A model generated the notes under the pieces. It did not search any database and was not told the origin of the DNA. It was given only the letters and a program-made list of their open reading frames with translations. Shown here one piece after another: positions 18,673 through 28,288 of a stretch of 64,000 nt of DNA. The position numbers were made by a program, and so were the translations under genes. Within the stretch, counting starts at the first letter, position 1. Each line of letters starts with the position of its first letter. This DNA is from Algoriphagus sp. (GTDB lineage Bacteria; Bacteroidota; Bacteroidia; Cytophagales; Cyclobacteriaceae). The stretch covers positions 62,001-126,000 of the forward strand of contig NZ_JABXIN010000011.1 of NCBI RefSeq assembly GCF_013373065.1. The letters are read 5' to 3'.

Positions 18673-21660
18673 ATGCGATACTACCTAGTGCTAGTGGCTA
18701 GTCTGGGTTTGACTTGGCAAGCTGCTGCTCAGTCTTCACTCTATCAGACCAGTTCACAGCGTTTGTTGGATGATCAGGCATCCTTTTTTCAAAAACAGCT
18801 TTTTTCTGCCTCCCTTTTGGAATCTCAAAAGGTAGATGCGGAAGGATTTTCTTCCGATCAGCTTCGATTTGGGAAGTTAAAAGCCGCTCAATCTGCCCTA
18901 GAACTAGAAAGTCCTGATGGGGTAGGGCTAATGAAATCCTACATTTTGGAAAACAGAGACCACCCTTCGGTAAACGATGCTGGACTTTATTTAGGAGATC
19001 ACTTTTTCTACAAGCGTAATTATAAGGAAGCAGCGGATGGATATAGCTTGGTGAATGCTGACAATCTATCTCCGGAAAGCCAGGCTGACGTTCTTTTCAA
19101 GCAAGGCTATTCTTATTTCAAACTGGATCAATATGATTCCGCAGCCATTTATTTTGATCAGGCAAAGATTTTAGGACAGGCTGTAAGTTATGATGCCTAT
19201 TATTACAGTGGATATATTGCCATGGAGTCCGGGAATTCATCTAAGGCTATTAATGATTTAGAAAAAGCTTCCCATTCCGCTTTCTATGCACTCAAAGTGC
19301 CTTATTTATTAGCGTCGCTTTATTATCAGGAAGGACGATATTCGGATCTGATTTCCTATGGTGAGAGCCAACTTGCCTCTGCTGGGAATTTGGAGCGAAA
19401 AGAAATGATTCATCTCTACTTGGCAGAGGCTTACTATGTGGAAAAAGATTTTGCCAAGGCTGCAGAAAATTATGATGCTTTCATTAATTCCAGAAAAGGT
19501 GAGCTTAGTCCAGAACAGGTTTTTAAAGGAGGGGTTGCTCAATTTGAGATTGAAAATTACCAGCGAGCAACAGATTATTTAAAAGTATCAGCTTCCGCTT
19601 CCAGTGAGATGGGACAGGCTTCATCGTATTATTTGGGGCATGCTTATCTCAAATTGGAAAATTATCAGTTTGCAAGTACTTCTTTTCAATCCGCATCTAA
19701 TGCAGATTTTAATCCCCAAATCAAAGAAGAGTCTTTATTCAATTTTGCAAAGTCAAACCTTCAAAAAGGAAGTTTCCAGGCTGGAATTTCAGGCTTGGAC
19801 CAATACCTAAATGAATATCCTAATGGAGAGTATCGCTCAGAAGCAGAAACACTGCTTTCAGAAGCCTTAATAAATACCAGTGATTATTTGCGCGCCATAG
19901 AGCAAATGGATCGGATTCAAAACAAATCTCCTCGAATCCGGGAAGCCTATCAGCGGGTGGCGTATTACCAAGCAATGGTTTATTTCCGAGATAAGCGCTA
20001 TCCTGGTGCAATTGTATATCTGGATAAGTCCCTTGAATATCCTGTAAACCGAGATTTGGTTTTGGAGGCTCATTTCTGGAAAGGCGAGATTTATTCTGCA
20101 AGTGGAGAATTGGATCAGGCGATTCAATCTTACCAAAAAGCATTGCAGTTAGGAAGAACGACTTCAAGCGCTTATCTCAGTAAAAGTTTGTATGGACTAG
20201 GGTATGCTTACTTTAATTCCAAAAATTATCGGGAAGCAGAGTTTCAATTTAAAACTTATACAGACCGTCTTCGAAATAGGGATGACAAAGAAAATTACGA
20301 TGATGCATTGCTTCGATTAGGTGATTGCTATTATGTTCAAAAACGCTTTTCTGAATCAGAAGCTACTTTTCAACAAGCAATTTCTGAACGAAACACCGGA
20401 ATTGATTATGCTTATTTCCGATTAGGGGTGGTTCAAAACTTTCAATCAAAAAATTCGGAAGCACTTCGCAATCTCGATCAGTTAATTGCCAATTATCCCA
20501 ATTCATTATATCTCGAAGATGCTTTGTTCCAGCGTGGTCAAATTTTAATGGAGGAGCTTCGGTATAGCGATGCCACCTTTGCTTTTTCGGATTTGATTTC
20601 TCGAAGACCCAATAGTCCGTTTGTGCCTTTTGCTCTAGAGGGAAGAGCCGTAGCGAATTTTTCACTTCAAAATTACAATGAATCCATTCGTGATTATCAA
20701 TCCATTTTGAATGAGCATCCCAATTCTTCAAATTCTGAAACAGCCCTGAAGGGTCTGCAAGAATCTTTGGCTTTACAGGGAAGAGCTGGTGAATTTTCGG
20801 CTTATTTAGACAAATACAAGCAAGCTAATCCTGATGGAGGATCTGTTCAGTCTTTGGAATTTGAATCCGCAAAAAGTTTGTATTTCGAACGGAATTTCAC
20901 GCAAGCTGCAAGAGCATTTGAGAATTACTTGAAAAGTTATCCTGAATCGGGTCAAAAAACCGATGCACTCTATTACATGGGAGATGCCTATTTACAAGCC
21001 GGAGATTCAGATAAAGCCTTGGCAAGTTTCCTTCAATTGGAAAAGGAACCGGCATCTCCACAACGATTACGTGCGATGCAAAAGATTGGAGAAATCCAAT
21101 TGGATAAAGGAAATTATGATGCTGCAATTCCCTATTTGGAACTGGCGGTAAGCAATGCCAGAAGTAAGGTTGAAGAGGCAGAAGCGCTAATGGGCTTATT
21201 GAAAGCCTATAACGAAACCAAACGATATCGAGAAGTCATTGCAACCGCAGAAAAGCTAGAGGCGCAGGATGGGATTTTACCTGAATCGACGCCAACCGCT
21301 CTACTTGGAAAAGCGAAAGCCCAAATGGCACTAAATCAAGATCAAGCTGCAGAGGTCACCTTATCGGTATTAGTAGATGAATATAAAACCTTAGAAGGGG
21401 CGGAGGGATTGTATTTGTTGGCAAAATCCTATCAGGATAAGGGTCAAATTGAACAATCCAATGAGAGCATTTTCGAAATGTCAGGGCCATTTGCCGACTT
21501 TGATTTTTGGTATGGACAAATGTTTTTGCTTCTAGCTGAGAACTACGAAAAACTAGGGGAGGATTTCCAAGCTAAAGCGACATTGGAATCCATCGTGGAA
21601 AATGCCACGAATGAAGAGATAAGAAAGATTGCTCTAGAAAAACTCCAAAAACTGAATTAA
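18673..21660 (+). CDS. Large exported tetratricopeptide repeat protein
   Basis: 995 residues from the ATG at 18673, which starts a signal peptide (MRYYLVLVASLGL...AAAQ); an upstream in-frame ATG at 18613 lies inside holA and would bury the signal. Nearly the whole protein is TPR/Sel1-like helix pairs, about two dozen, such as DVLFKQGYSYFKLDQYDSAA, GYAYFNSKNYREAEFQF and RLGVVQNFQSKNSEALRNL. It is probably a periplasmic scaffold like YbgF/BamD-type proteins but far longer. It stands just before a barrel protein and an ExbB-ExbD-TonB set, 3 bases from the barrel gene, so it probably acts with them at the envelope. Confidence 0.9.
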   Translation: MRYYLVLVASLGLTWQAAAQSSLYQTSSQRLLDDQASFFQKQLFSASLLESQKVDAEGFSSDQLRFGKLKAAQSALELESPDGVGLMKSYILENRDHPSVNDAGLYLGDHFFYKRNYKEAADGYSLVNADNLSPESQADVLFKQGYSYFKLDQYDSAAIYFDQAKILGQAVSYDAYYYSGYIAMESGNSSKAINDLEKASHSAFYALKVPYLLASLYYQEGRYSDLISYGESQLASAGNLERKEMIHLYLAEAYYVEKDFAKAAENYDAFINSRKGELSPEQVFKGGVAQFEIENYQRATDYLKVSASASSEMGQASSYYLGHAYLKLENYQFASTSFQSASNADFNPQIKEESLFNFAKSNLQKGSFQAGISGLDQYLNEYPNGEYRSEAETLLSEALINTSDYLRAIEQMDRIQNKSPRIREAYQRVAYYQAMVYFRDKRYPGAIVYLDKSLEYPVNRDLVLEAHFWKGEIYSASGELDQAIQSYQKALQLGRTTSSAYLSKSLYGLGYAYFNSKNYREAEFQFKTYTDRLRNRDDKENYDDALLRLGDCYYVQKRFSESEATFQQAISERNTGIDYAYFRLGVVQNFQSKNSEALRNLDQLIANYPNSLYLEDALFQRGQILMEELRYSDATFAFSDLISRRPNSPFVPFALEGRAVANFSLQNYNESIRDYQSILNEHPNSSNSETALKGLQESLALQGRAGEFSAYLDKYKQANPDGGSVQSLEFESAKSLYFERNFTQAARAFENYLKSYPESGQKTDALYYMGDAYLQAGDSDKALASFLQLEKEPASPQRLRAMQKIGEIQLDKGNYDAAIPYLELAVSNARSKVEEAEALMGLLKAYNETKRYREVIATAEKLEAQDGILPESTPTALLGKAKAQMALNQDQAAEVTLSVLVDEYKTLEGAEGLYLLAKSYQDKGQIEQSNESIFEMSGPFADFDFWYGQMFLLLAENYEKLGEDFQAKATLESIVENATNEEIRKIALEKLQKLN

Positions 21661-21663
21661 GCC

Positions 21664-23343
21664 ATGAGAAAAACATATTTAGTATTTGCAGTTGTTTTTT
21701 CCTTGTTTTCAGGCGATCTATTTGGGCAGATTCAATCTCGAGGAGAGGTTCAGGATCAGGAGTTTGTCATTCGAAAAGACCGCGTTTTGACCTTGCCTGT
21801 TCAACCAAGGATTTTTGAAAAGCTTCCTGTGTTGCCACAACCAAAAGGACTGAGCGATTTTAACTATCAGGTCAAGTTTTATGAATTAGATCTTCCTCCG
21901 GTTGCGCTGGAAGTAGAGCCTGCTCAGAAAGTATATCGAAGAGACTACAAGGATTTGTTTCCTGGATTTTTAAGGCTAGGATATGGGAATTTTGCCAGTC
22001 CGCTTCTTGAAGCTCGTTTTATGGCTACAGAAGTCTACGATTGGAATTATAGTTTGAATCTCAAGCATCAAAGTTTCGGAAAAGGACCTGTCTTTGACGA
22101 GGAGTCCAAAGAATCCCATGCCCAATTAGGAGGAATGGTTAGTTATTTTCTTGATCAGGCTGAAGTCTTTGGTGGCTTAAATTGGAATCAAGATTCTTAT
22201 TCATTTTATGGAATCGACACTTCTATTTTGAGTAATCCCAATTTGGATTTTGCTGGAATTCAGGGTAATGTTTTGAGTACGATTAATGTTTCTGCAGGTA
22301 TTCGGGATATTGAGAAATTGGGTCCCGTTTCCTATGAGGGTAAGCTTCATTTCAAGAATTTCAAAGACAGTTACTTGGCTCAGGAAAATGAAATTGGGCT
22401 ACAGGCAAAGGGGAAATTTAGACCGATGGATGACTTGACTGCTGCTGTCCAAGTGGCTTATTTTCATACAAACCCTTCCGATGAAGGATATGATCTAACC
22501 CGAACGTACTTTGCAATCAGACCTTTAGTCAAATATCAATTGGCTGATTTTAATGTCTCAGCCGGATTGAATATAGTTTCGGAAAATGATTCTATCCAAG
22601 GTAAATCGAGTGATTTTCGAATTTTCCCGGTACTAAAAGCATCCTATCAATTTGCAGAAGAGTTTGGTTTTTATGGGGAGTTTTCTGGTGATGTCCAACG
22701 CAAAACTTACTATGATTTTGTGATGGAAAATCCATTTCTAGGCCCCTCAGCCCAACTTTTGAATACAATAAATAACTATAAGATTACCGGTGGAGTAGAA
22801 GGAACACTCCAAAGTAATTTCTATTATCGAGCGGGAATTGATGTGAGTCGCTATAATCAAATGCACTTTTTTGTAAATGCTGCAGACACTTCCCGTTTCC
22901 AATTGGTGTATGATGATAAGGTGTCGGTGTTCAATATCAATGCTGAATTGGGATTAAAAATCAATGATCTATATCAAGTTTCCTCTCAATTGAATCTGTA
23001 TCAATACGATATGAATCTTCAGGAAGAGGCTTGGCATCGACCTACTTGGCAAGTGGGAATCAACAATCAATTTACTCCCATGGAAAGCCTATTGGTTCAA
23101 GCTAACTTGAATTTTATGGGAGGGATCAAAGCCCGTCAAGTTGATGCCAATACGGAGCAGGGATTTAGATCCTTTAATCTAAAAACAATCGCAGATTTGC
23201 AATTGAAGGCTGATTATCAGATTTCTGACCGAATCGGAATTTTTGTTGAAGGGAATAATCTGCTCAATGGTCAAAATGTTAGGTGGTTGAATTATCCGGT
23301 TCGAGGTGTACAATTGATCGGAGGAGCTTGGCTTAAATTTTAA
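21664..23343 (+). CDS. Outer-membrane beta-barrel protein (TonB-dependent-receptor-like)
   Basis: 559 residues with a signal peptide ending GDLFGQ. After a linker (KVYRRDYKDLFPGFLRLGYGNFASPL) the rest is amphipathic strands, ending in ...NYPVRGVQLIGGAWLKF with a terminal aromatic residue, as usual for outer-membrane insertion. The strands resemble the barrel part of TonB-dependent receptors, but I see no plug domain or TonB box and the length is short for one. Located between the TPR giant and the SPOR/ExbBD/TonB genes. Confidence 0.78.
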   Translation: MRKTYLVFAVVFSLFSGDLFGQIQSRGEVQDQEFVIRKDRVLTLPVQPRIFEKLPVLPQPKGLSDFNYQVKFYELDLPPVALEVEPAQKVYRRDYKDLFPGFLRLGYGNFASPLLEARFMATEVYDWNYSLNLKHQSFGKGPVFDEESKESHAQLGGMVSYFLDQAEVFGGLNWNQDSYSFYGIDTSILSNPNLDFAGIQGNVLSTINVSAGIRDIEKLGPVSYEGKLHFKNFKDSYLAQENEIGLQAKGKFRPMDDLTAAVQVAYFHTNPSDEGYDLTRTYFAIRPLVKYQLADFNVSAGLNIVSENDSIQGKSSDFRIFPVLKASYQFAEEFGFYGEFSGDVQRKTYYDFVMENPFLGPSAQLLNTINNYKITGGVEGTLQSNFYYRAGIDVSRYNQMHFFVNAADTSRFQLVYDDKVSVFNINAELGLKINDLYQVSSQLNLYQYDMNLQEEAWHRPTWQVGINNQFTPMESLLVQANLNFMGGIKARQVDANTEQGFRSFNLKTIADLQLKADYQISDRIGIFVEGNNLLNGQNVRWLNYPVRGVQLIGGAWLKF

Positions 23344-23405
23344 TTTTGGTTTGGCTTTCCCTTCAAATCGATTAGTTTCGTAACAAGCTATTTTTCAGAA
23401 TCGCT

Positions 23406-24290
23406 GTGGAGAAAAAACAAAGTAAATCTTGGACCGATCCGAAGGATTTTGGTTTACCATACGTTGAGATTAAAACCTTGAAAGAGCAGGAGGAGGTCCA
23501 ACGACAGGAGCCTGTTGAAAATCCCGAGGTATCTTCTGATTCCCCTTTGGAAGCTTCTGAATTGCGCAAAAAAATAAAGGCTCAAATCCCTGCTAAGCCT
23601 GTTGAATCAAATGCGATAGTTGAAGAAGAAACTGTTCCTGAAGCTATTGCTGAATCCAATTCAAGTCAAGACCAAAGATCCAAGGAACCTGTCTCTAAAC
23701 CCGCTGAGCCAGTTATTGAAAAGAAAAATCCTTCCAGCTGGATAGTCTATGTAGTTATCATAGCGATACTTCTAGTCTCAGCAGTTGTTTGGCAATTGAT
23801 GAAAGATGAACCGAAGCCACAGGCTACTCCAATAGCTTCCGTTGAGACCGAAGAAAAAGAGTCCACTCCTATAATTGAAGAAGTGGAAGAAGAACCAGAA
23901 ATAAATACTGAAAATAGTTCTGCAGAAACTGCTGAAAATCAGGACTCTGTAGCGAATATTCCTCAAGTACAAAATCCAACAGTTCCCACAACTGAAACTG
24001 GTACAACAATTGATCGTAATGAAGCGAATTCTTTGATCCGAATTGATTCAAAAGAAGAACGAGCTCGCTATTTCATTGTGGTCGGAAGTTTACCCTCTGA
24101 ACGGTTGGCAATTCGAAAGTCTGCCGACTACAGGGATCGTGTTTCGGAGCTTTATTTGATTTTGCCATACGAAGATTCCCCTAATTATCGTTTGGCTATT
24201 GGGAGATTTAATTCCTTCTCTCAGGCAAATCAAGCCCTTTCGGAAATCAAAGATGATTATTCCGAAGCATTGTGGATTTTGAAATATTAA
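23406..24290 (+). CDS. Inner-membrane SPOR-domain protein
   Basis: 294 residues from a GTG start at 23406; there is no ATG until after the membrane helix, so GTG is needed. Order: a cytosolic acidic part (1-110), one helix at about 112-132 (SSWIVYVVIIAILLVSAVVW), a long periplasmic acidic linker (PIIEEVEEEPEIN...), and a C-terminal SPOR-like domain beginning YFIVVGSLPSERLAIRKSADYR and ending YSEALWILKY. SPOR domains bind denuded septal peptidoglycan. It precedes exbB by one base. Confidence 0.85.
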   Translation: MEKKQSKSWTDPKDFGLPYVEIKTLKEQEEVQRQEPVENPEVSSDSPLEASELRKKIKAQIPAKPVESNAIVEEETVPEAIAESNSSQDQRSKEPVSKPAEPVIEKKNPSSWIVYVVIIAILLVSAVVWQLMKDEPKPQATPIASVETEEKESTPIIEEVEEEPEINTENSSAETAENQDSVANIPQVQNPTVPTTETGTTIDRNEANSLIRIDSKEERARYFIVVGSLPSERLAIRKSADYRDRVSELYLILPYEDSPNYRLAIGRFNSFSQANQALSEIKDDYSEALWILKY

Positions 24291-24291
24291 T

Positions 24292-24981
24292 ATGATTTTA
24301 CTACAAACTCTCTCAACAGACACGCTTTCTGCAGCGGATAGTCTGGGAATGAATGGTGGCGCCCAGGAAATAGGTTTGCTGGATTTGTTGATTAAAGGCG
24401 GATATATGATGATCCCCCTTTACTTACTCTTTATCCTGGCAATCTACATTTTTGTGGAGCGATTGATGACACTCAAAAAAGCTTCAAAAACGCCCGTACA
24501 TTTATTGGATCAGGTGAAAGTCTTGGTTTCCAGTGGGCAAGTTGAAAAAGCCAAAATGCTTTGTGCCGATGAAAAAACTCCGATAGCCAATATGATCGCA
24601 AAAGGGATTGAGCGAATTGGATCTCCTTTGAAAAATATTGAAGTATCAATTGAAAATGTGGGCAAAATCGAGATTTACAAACTTGAGAAAAATTTGAGTT
24701 TGTTGGCAACGGTCTCAGGTGCTGCTCCTATGATTGGTTTTTTAGGTACCGTCGCAGGGATGATACAGGCTTTTATAGCAATTGCGCAAGAAGAGGGAAT
24801 GGTTTCGCCGAAACTTCTATCGGAAGGGATTTATGAAGCGATGATTACGACTGCAACTGGCTTGGTGGTAGGTATTTTGGCTTACTTGGGATATAATTAT
24901 TTGGTTACTCAAGTATCAAAATTGGTTCATCGAATGGAATATGCTTCGATTGAATTTATTGAACTTCTTCAAGAAAAATAA
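24292..24981 (+). CDS. exbB: ExbB/TolQ/MotA family proton-channel protein
   Basis: 229 residues. Forms, with ExbD, the proton-driven motor that energises TonB-like proteins. Three membrane helices: about 30-50 (GGYMMIPLYLLFILAIYIFVE), 136-156 (TVSGAAPMIGFLGTVAGMIQAF) and 180-200 (ATGLVVGILAYLGY). The conserved GxLGTVxGM motif is seen. It begins one base after the SPOR gene and ends two bases before exbD, a tight operon. Confidence 0.92.
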   Translation: MILLQTLSTDTLSAADSLGMNGGAQEIGLLDLLIKGGYMMIPLYLLFILAIYIFVERLMTLKKASKTPVHLLDQVKVLVSSGQVEKAKMLCADEKTPIANMIAKGIERIGSPLKNIEVSIENVGKIEIYKLEKNLSLLATVSGAAPMIGFLGTVAGMIQAFIAIAQEEGMVSPKLLSEGIYEAMITTATGLVVGILAYLGYNYLVTQVSKLVHRMEYASIEFIELLQEK

Positions 24982-24983
24982 TC

Positions 24984-25373
24984 ATGGCACTCCAGTCCAA
25001 ACATAAAGTAGATTCAGCTTTTAGCATGTCCTCCATGACGGACATCATTTTCTTATTGCTGATTTTCTTCATGCTTACATCTTCCTTTATTACTCCTTCA
25101 GGTTTGCCAGTGAATCTTCCTTCTAGTGAGACCTCGGATATTGCTATGCAGGAAGTGACGGTATCTGTGACCAAAGATCTTCGCTATGCTGTAAATGACA
25201 GGGTGGTTAGTAGGGAACAAATAAAGTCCGAGTTGACAACATTATTGAAGGATAAAAAGGGACAGGTTGTTCTTCATATTGATAAGGAAGTTCCTGTTGA
25301 ATATTTAGTTGAAATAGGAGGGATAGCAGCGGGATTGGAGGCGAATGTTTCCATTGCCACAAAACCATATTAG
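24984..25373 (+). CDS. exbD: ExbD/TolR family biopolymer transport protein
   Basis: 129 residues: short cytosolic N-terminus, one helix, periplasmic domain. The proton-path Asp is at position 20 in SSMTDIIFLLLIFFM, and the periplasmic part ends VEIGGIAAGLEANVSIATKP. Partner of the ExbB just upstream. Confidence 0.93.
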   Translation: MALQSKHKVDSAFSMSSMTDIIFLLLIFFMLTSSFITPSGLPVNLPSSETSDIAMQEVTVSVTKDLRYAVNDRVVSREQIKSELTTLLKDKKGQVVLHIDKEVPVEYLVEIGGIAAGLEANVSIATKPY

Positions 25374-25374
25374 G

Positions 25375-26331
25375 ATGGAGTATTGGAATGCAGATAAAGT
25401 AGAGAGTCAAAATAAAAAGCGAGCAGGTATCATCACTCTGATCCTGAATATCTTGCTTTTGATTGCAATCTATTTTATTGTCGTTTGGAAACAACCCATT
25501 CCACCGCTTCCTACATTCGGTTTGGAGCTAAATCTTGGATTTACTCCTACAGGTTCGGGAAATACCAATAGTCCGAATCCGCCCTCAGAAAACCCAACTC
25601 CTGTAGTGGAAGCGGCGGCACCAGGCGAAATTGCGACGGAAGCTACTCCAGAAGCTACCCCAAATCCTTCACCCAAATCTACTCAAGCACAGCCCAAGTC
25701 AAATCCACAGCCAGCGGCCAATCAAGCTGTTTCGAAAAATCCTTCACCGATCAAAGGGGAAGAAAAGGCCAGTGAATCTGTCAAAAAGCCTGAGCCTAAA
25801 CCTTTAGAAACAGCGAAAACTGTAACTGCACCTGCAGAATCAAAAGCTGAGGAAACTGTTCAAAAAGCTCCTGAGCAACCAAAAATTAATGAGCGGGCCT
25901 TGATGGGGGCGGGGGGTACTAAGGGAAAAAGTACCCAAGCCACTTCAGGCGGTGCGCAAGGGGATTCGAATCAAAAAGGAGATTCAGGAGATCCAAAAGG
26001 GACGGTGGATGGACGAGCAATCATGGGACAAGGAAGTGGTCAAGGAACGAATTCTGGATCCGGTTATAGTTTGGATTTAGCAGGATGGGATTTTGCTGCC
26101 CGTCCCAATATCAATGACCGGGTTTCTTCTCGAAATGGTCGAATTGTTTTTAAAATCACCGTGGATGACTCGGGTCGAGTAGTACAAGCTGTCCCATTGG
26201 AATACAATGTTTCCAATGAAGTATTGGCCTATTATCGTCAAGTCGTCAATCAAGTTTCATTTAAGCGCCAAGGAGGTCCTGTTGCTGATTTTTCTACGGG
26301 AAAAATTACCTTCATTATCAAGGTAGATTAA
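25375..26331 (+). CDS. TonB-like energy transducer
   Basis: 318 residues from the ATG at 25375, which follows the exbD stop by one base; a longer in-frame ATG at 25345 overlaps exbD. One N-terminal helix (about 17-38, GIITLILNILLLIAIYFIVV), a long Pro/Ala/Glu/Lys-rich spanning linker, and a C-terminal domain with FAARPNINDRVSSRNGRIVFKITVDDSGRV..AVPLEYN, like TonB C-terminal/TolA-type folds. It would transmit the ExbB/D motor force to an outer-membrane partner, possibly the barrel protein at 21664. Confidence 0.85.
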   Translation: MEYWNADKVESQNKKRAGIITLILNILLLIAIYFIVVWKQPIPPLPTFGLELNLGFTPTGSGNTNSPNPPSENPTPVVEAAAPGEIATEATPEATPNPSPKSTQAQPKSNPQPAANQAVSKNPSPIKGEEKASESVKKPEPKPLETAKTVTAPAESKAEETVQKAPEQPKINERALMGAGGTKGKSTQATSGGAQGDSNQKGDSGDPKGTVDGRAIMGQGSGQGTNSGSGYSLDLAGWDFAARPNINDRVSSRNGRIVFKITVDDSGRVVQAVPLEYNVSNEVLAYYRQVVNQVSFKRQGGPVADFSTGKITFIIKVD

Positions 26332-26332
26332 T

Positions 26333-27628
26333 ATGACGTATCAAGAAACGCTTGATTTCCTTTATCAAGCCCTTCCCATGTTTCAGCGCGTTGGGGCTTC
26401 TGCATTCAAAAAAGATCTTTCCAATACGATTGCCTTATGTAATCAGCTTGGAAATCCTCAAGAAAAATTTAAATCCGTCCATGTTGCTGGAACGAATGGG
26501 AAGGGAAGCTCCTCTCATTCTTTGGCTGCAGTTTTTCAAGAGGCTGGATATAAAACGGGTTTGTATACCTCACCTCACCTAAAGTCCTTTACCGAACGGA
26601 TTAGAATAAATGGAATCGAAATTCCACAGGAAGAGGTCATTCTATTTGTGGAAGAGAACAAATCGTTTTTAGAAGAGCTCAAGCCTAGTTTTTTTGAAAT
26701 GACCGTGGGGATGGCCTTTTGGTTTTTTGCTAAGGAGAAAGTTGATATTGCCATTATTGAAGTGGGAATGGGGGGGCGGTTGGATAGTACCAATGTGATC
26801 CATCCTGAGCTGTGTTTGATTACGAATATTGGTTGGGACCATATGCAGTATTTGGGCGATACTCTCCCTAAAATTGCTGCAGAAAAGGCAGGTATCATTA
26901 AAGAAAACACTCCCGTGGTCATTAGCCAGACACAAGATGAATGCAAGAGAGTTTTTATTGAATTAGCTGCTGAAAAGCATGCTCCAATTGTGTTTGCAGA
27001 TGAATTTTGGAAGGTGGATCAAGTAAATAAAAATGAAAACCTAACTTCCACGGTAACTTATCAGATTACACACGAGGAGGAGACCTTTAAGTTGGAATTT
27101 GGTTTATTAGGGGATTATCAAAAAGGAAACATCCCCGGGATTTTAGAAGCTATTCATCAGCTTCAGCAAATGGGCTGGAAAATTTCAAAAGATGACATCG
27201 AAAGGGGACTAAGCCAACAGACATCTTTAACGGGATTGAAAGGGAGGTGGCAAGTCCTTGGAACTTCACCGCTTATCATCGCAGATACCGGGCATAATGA
27301 ACCCGGAATTCAAGCAATCCTAAAGCAACTGGAGAAATATTCCTATGATCAATTGTGGATGGTTTTAGGAATGGTAAATGATAAAGATGTCTCAAAAATT
27401 TTAGCTCTTTTGCCTCAAAAAGCAAAGTATATCTTTTGTGAAGCAAAAATTCCTCGAGCTCTTTCGGCAGCAGAGCTAGCTGAAAAAGCAGGAAAATTTG
27501 GTCTGTATGGAGAAATTATTCCTTCCATTCCAAATGCGATCAATTGTGCTCGAAAAAATGCGCAATCCAATGACCTGATTTTTATTGGAGGCAGTACTTT
27601 TGTGGTCGCAGAAATCGAGGAACTATAA
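26333..27628 (+). CDS. folC: Bifunctional folylpolyglutamate synthase/dihydrofolate synthase
   Basis: 431 residues. Adds glutamate to folates and forms dihydrofolate from dihydropteroate. A P-loop-like motif HVAGTNGKGSSSHSLA is near residue 45, followed by TGLYTSPHL, EVGMGGRLDSTN, NIGWDHMQYLG and the C-terminal Mur-ligase-like GTSPLIIADTGHNEPG, IFCEAKIPRALSAAEL. Length is typical. Starts 1 base after the tonB stop and abuts trmB. Confidence 0.96.
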   Translation: MTYQETLDFLYQALPMFQRVGASAFKKDLSNTIALCNQLGNPQEKFKSVHVAGTNGKGSSSHSLAAVFQEAGYKTGLYTSPHLKSFTERIRINGIEIPQEEVILFVEENKSFLEELKPSFFEMTVGMAFWFFAKEKVDIAIIEVGMGGRLDSTNVIHPELCLITNIGWDHMQYLGDTLPKIAAEKAGIIKENTPVVISQTQDECKRVFIELAAEKHAPIVFADEFWKVDQVNKNENLTSTVTYQITHEEETFKLEFGLLGDYQKGNIPGILEAIHQLQQMGWKISKDDIERGLSQQTSLTGLKGRWQVLGTSPLIIADTGHNEPGIQAILKQLEKYSYDQLWMVLGMVNDKDVSKILALLPQKAKYIFCEAKIPRALSAAELAEKAGKFGLYGEIIPSIPNAINCARKNAQSNDLIFIGGSTFVVAEIEEL

Positions 27629-28288
27629 ATGAGCAGAAAGAAATTAGTTCGCTTCAAGGCGAATGAGGAAAACCCTAATGTAATTCAAGCAGGAAAACCA
27701 ATTTTTGAGGAAATAAAAGGAAATTGGAAGAATGGACAATTTTTGAATGAATACCCTTTGGTAGTTGAGTTGGCTTGTGGAAGGGGTGAATTTACGGTAG
27801 GGTTGGCTCGGGTATTTCCGGAACAAAATTTTATTGGAGTCGATATTAAAGGTAGTCGAATTTGGAAGGGAAGTTCAACAGCTACTGCTGAAGGCCTTCA
27901 AAATGTTGCTTTTCTCAGAACTCAAATTCAGCAACTTGATAAATTTTTTGCCCCGGGTGAAATAGATGAACTTTGGATTACCTTTCCAGACCCATTTCCA
28001 AGAGATGGTGATGAGAAACGACGCTTGACCTCTCCTCGGTTTTTGGATATGTACAAGCCATTATTAAAAGAGGGGGGTATAGTTCATTTCAAAACCGATA
28101 ATACGGGATTGTTTGATTATACTTTGGAACTCGTCAAGTCAAGAAATGATATCGAATTGATAGGGTTCACCCATGATTTTTACCAAAGCGAATGGAAGGA
28201 CGATCATTTTGGGATCAAAACCCGTTATGAGAAAATCTTTACCGAAAAGGGTGAAAAGATTAAATATCTAAAATTTCGATTTATTTGA
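27629..28288 (+). CDS. trmB: tRNA (guanine-N7-)-methyltransferase
   Basis: 219 residues. Methylates G46 of tRNA. SAM motif VELACGRGEFTVGLA near residue 47, NFIGVDIKGSRIWKG, the substrate/catalytic block WITFPDPFPRDGDEKRRL, and GGIVHFKTDNTGLFDY. It begins immediately at the folC stop (TAA ATG) and its end overlaps the convergent dehydrogenase by 8 bases. Confidence 0.95.
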   Translation: MSRKKLVRFKANEENPNVIQAGKPIFEEIKGNWKNGQFLNEYPLVVELACGRGEFTVGLARVFPEQNFIGVDIKGSRIWKGSSTATAEGLQNVAFLRTQIQQLDKFFAPGEIDELWITFPDPFPRDGDEKRRLTSPRFLDMYKPLLKEGGIVHFKTDNTGLFDYTLELVKSRNDIELIGFTHDFYQSEWKDDHFGIKTRYEKIFTEKGEKIKYLKFRFI

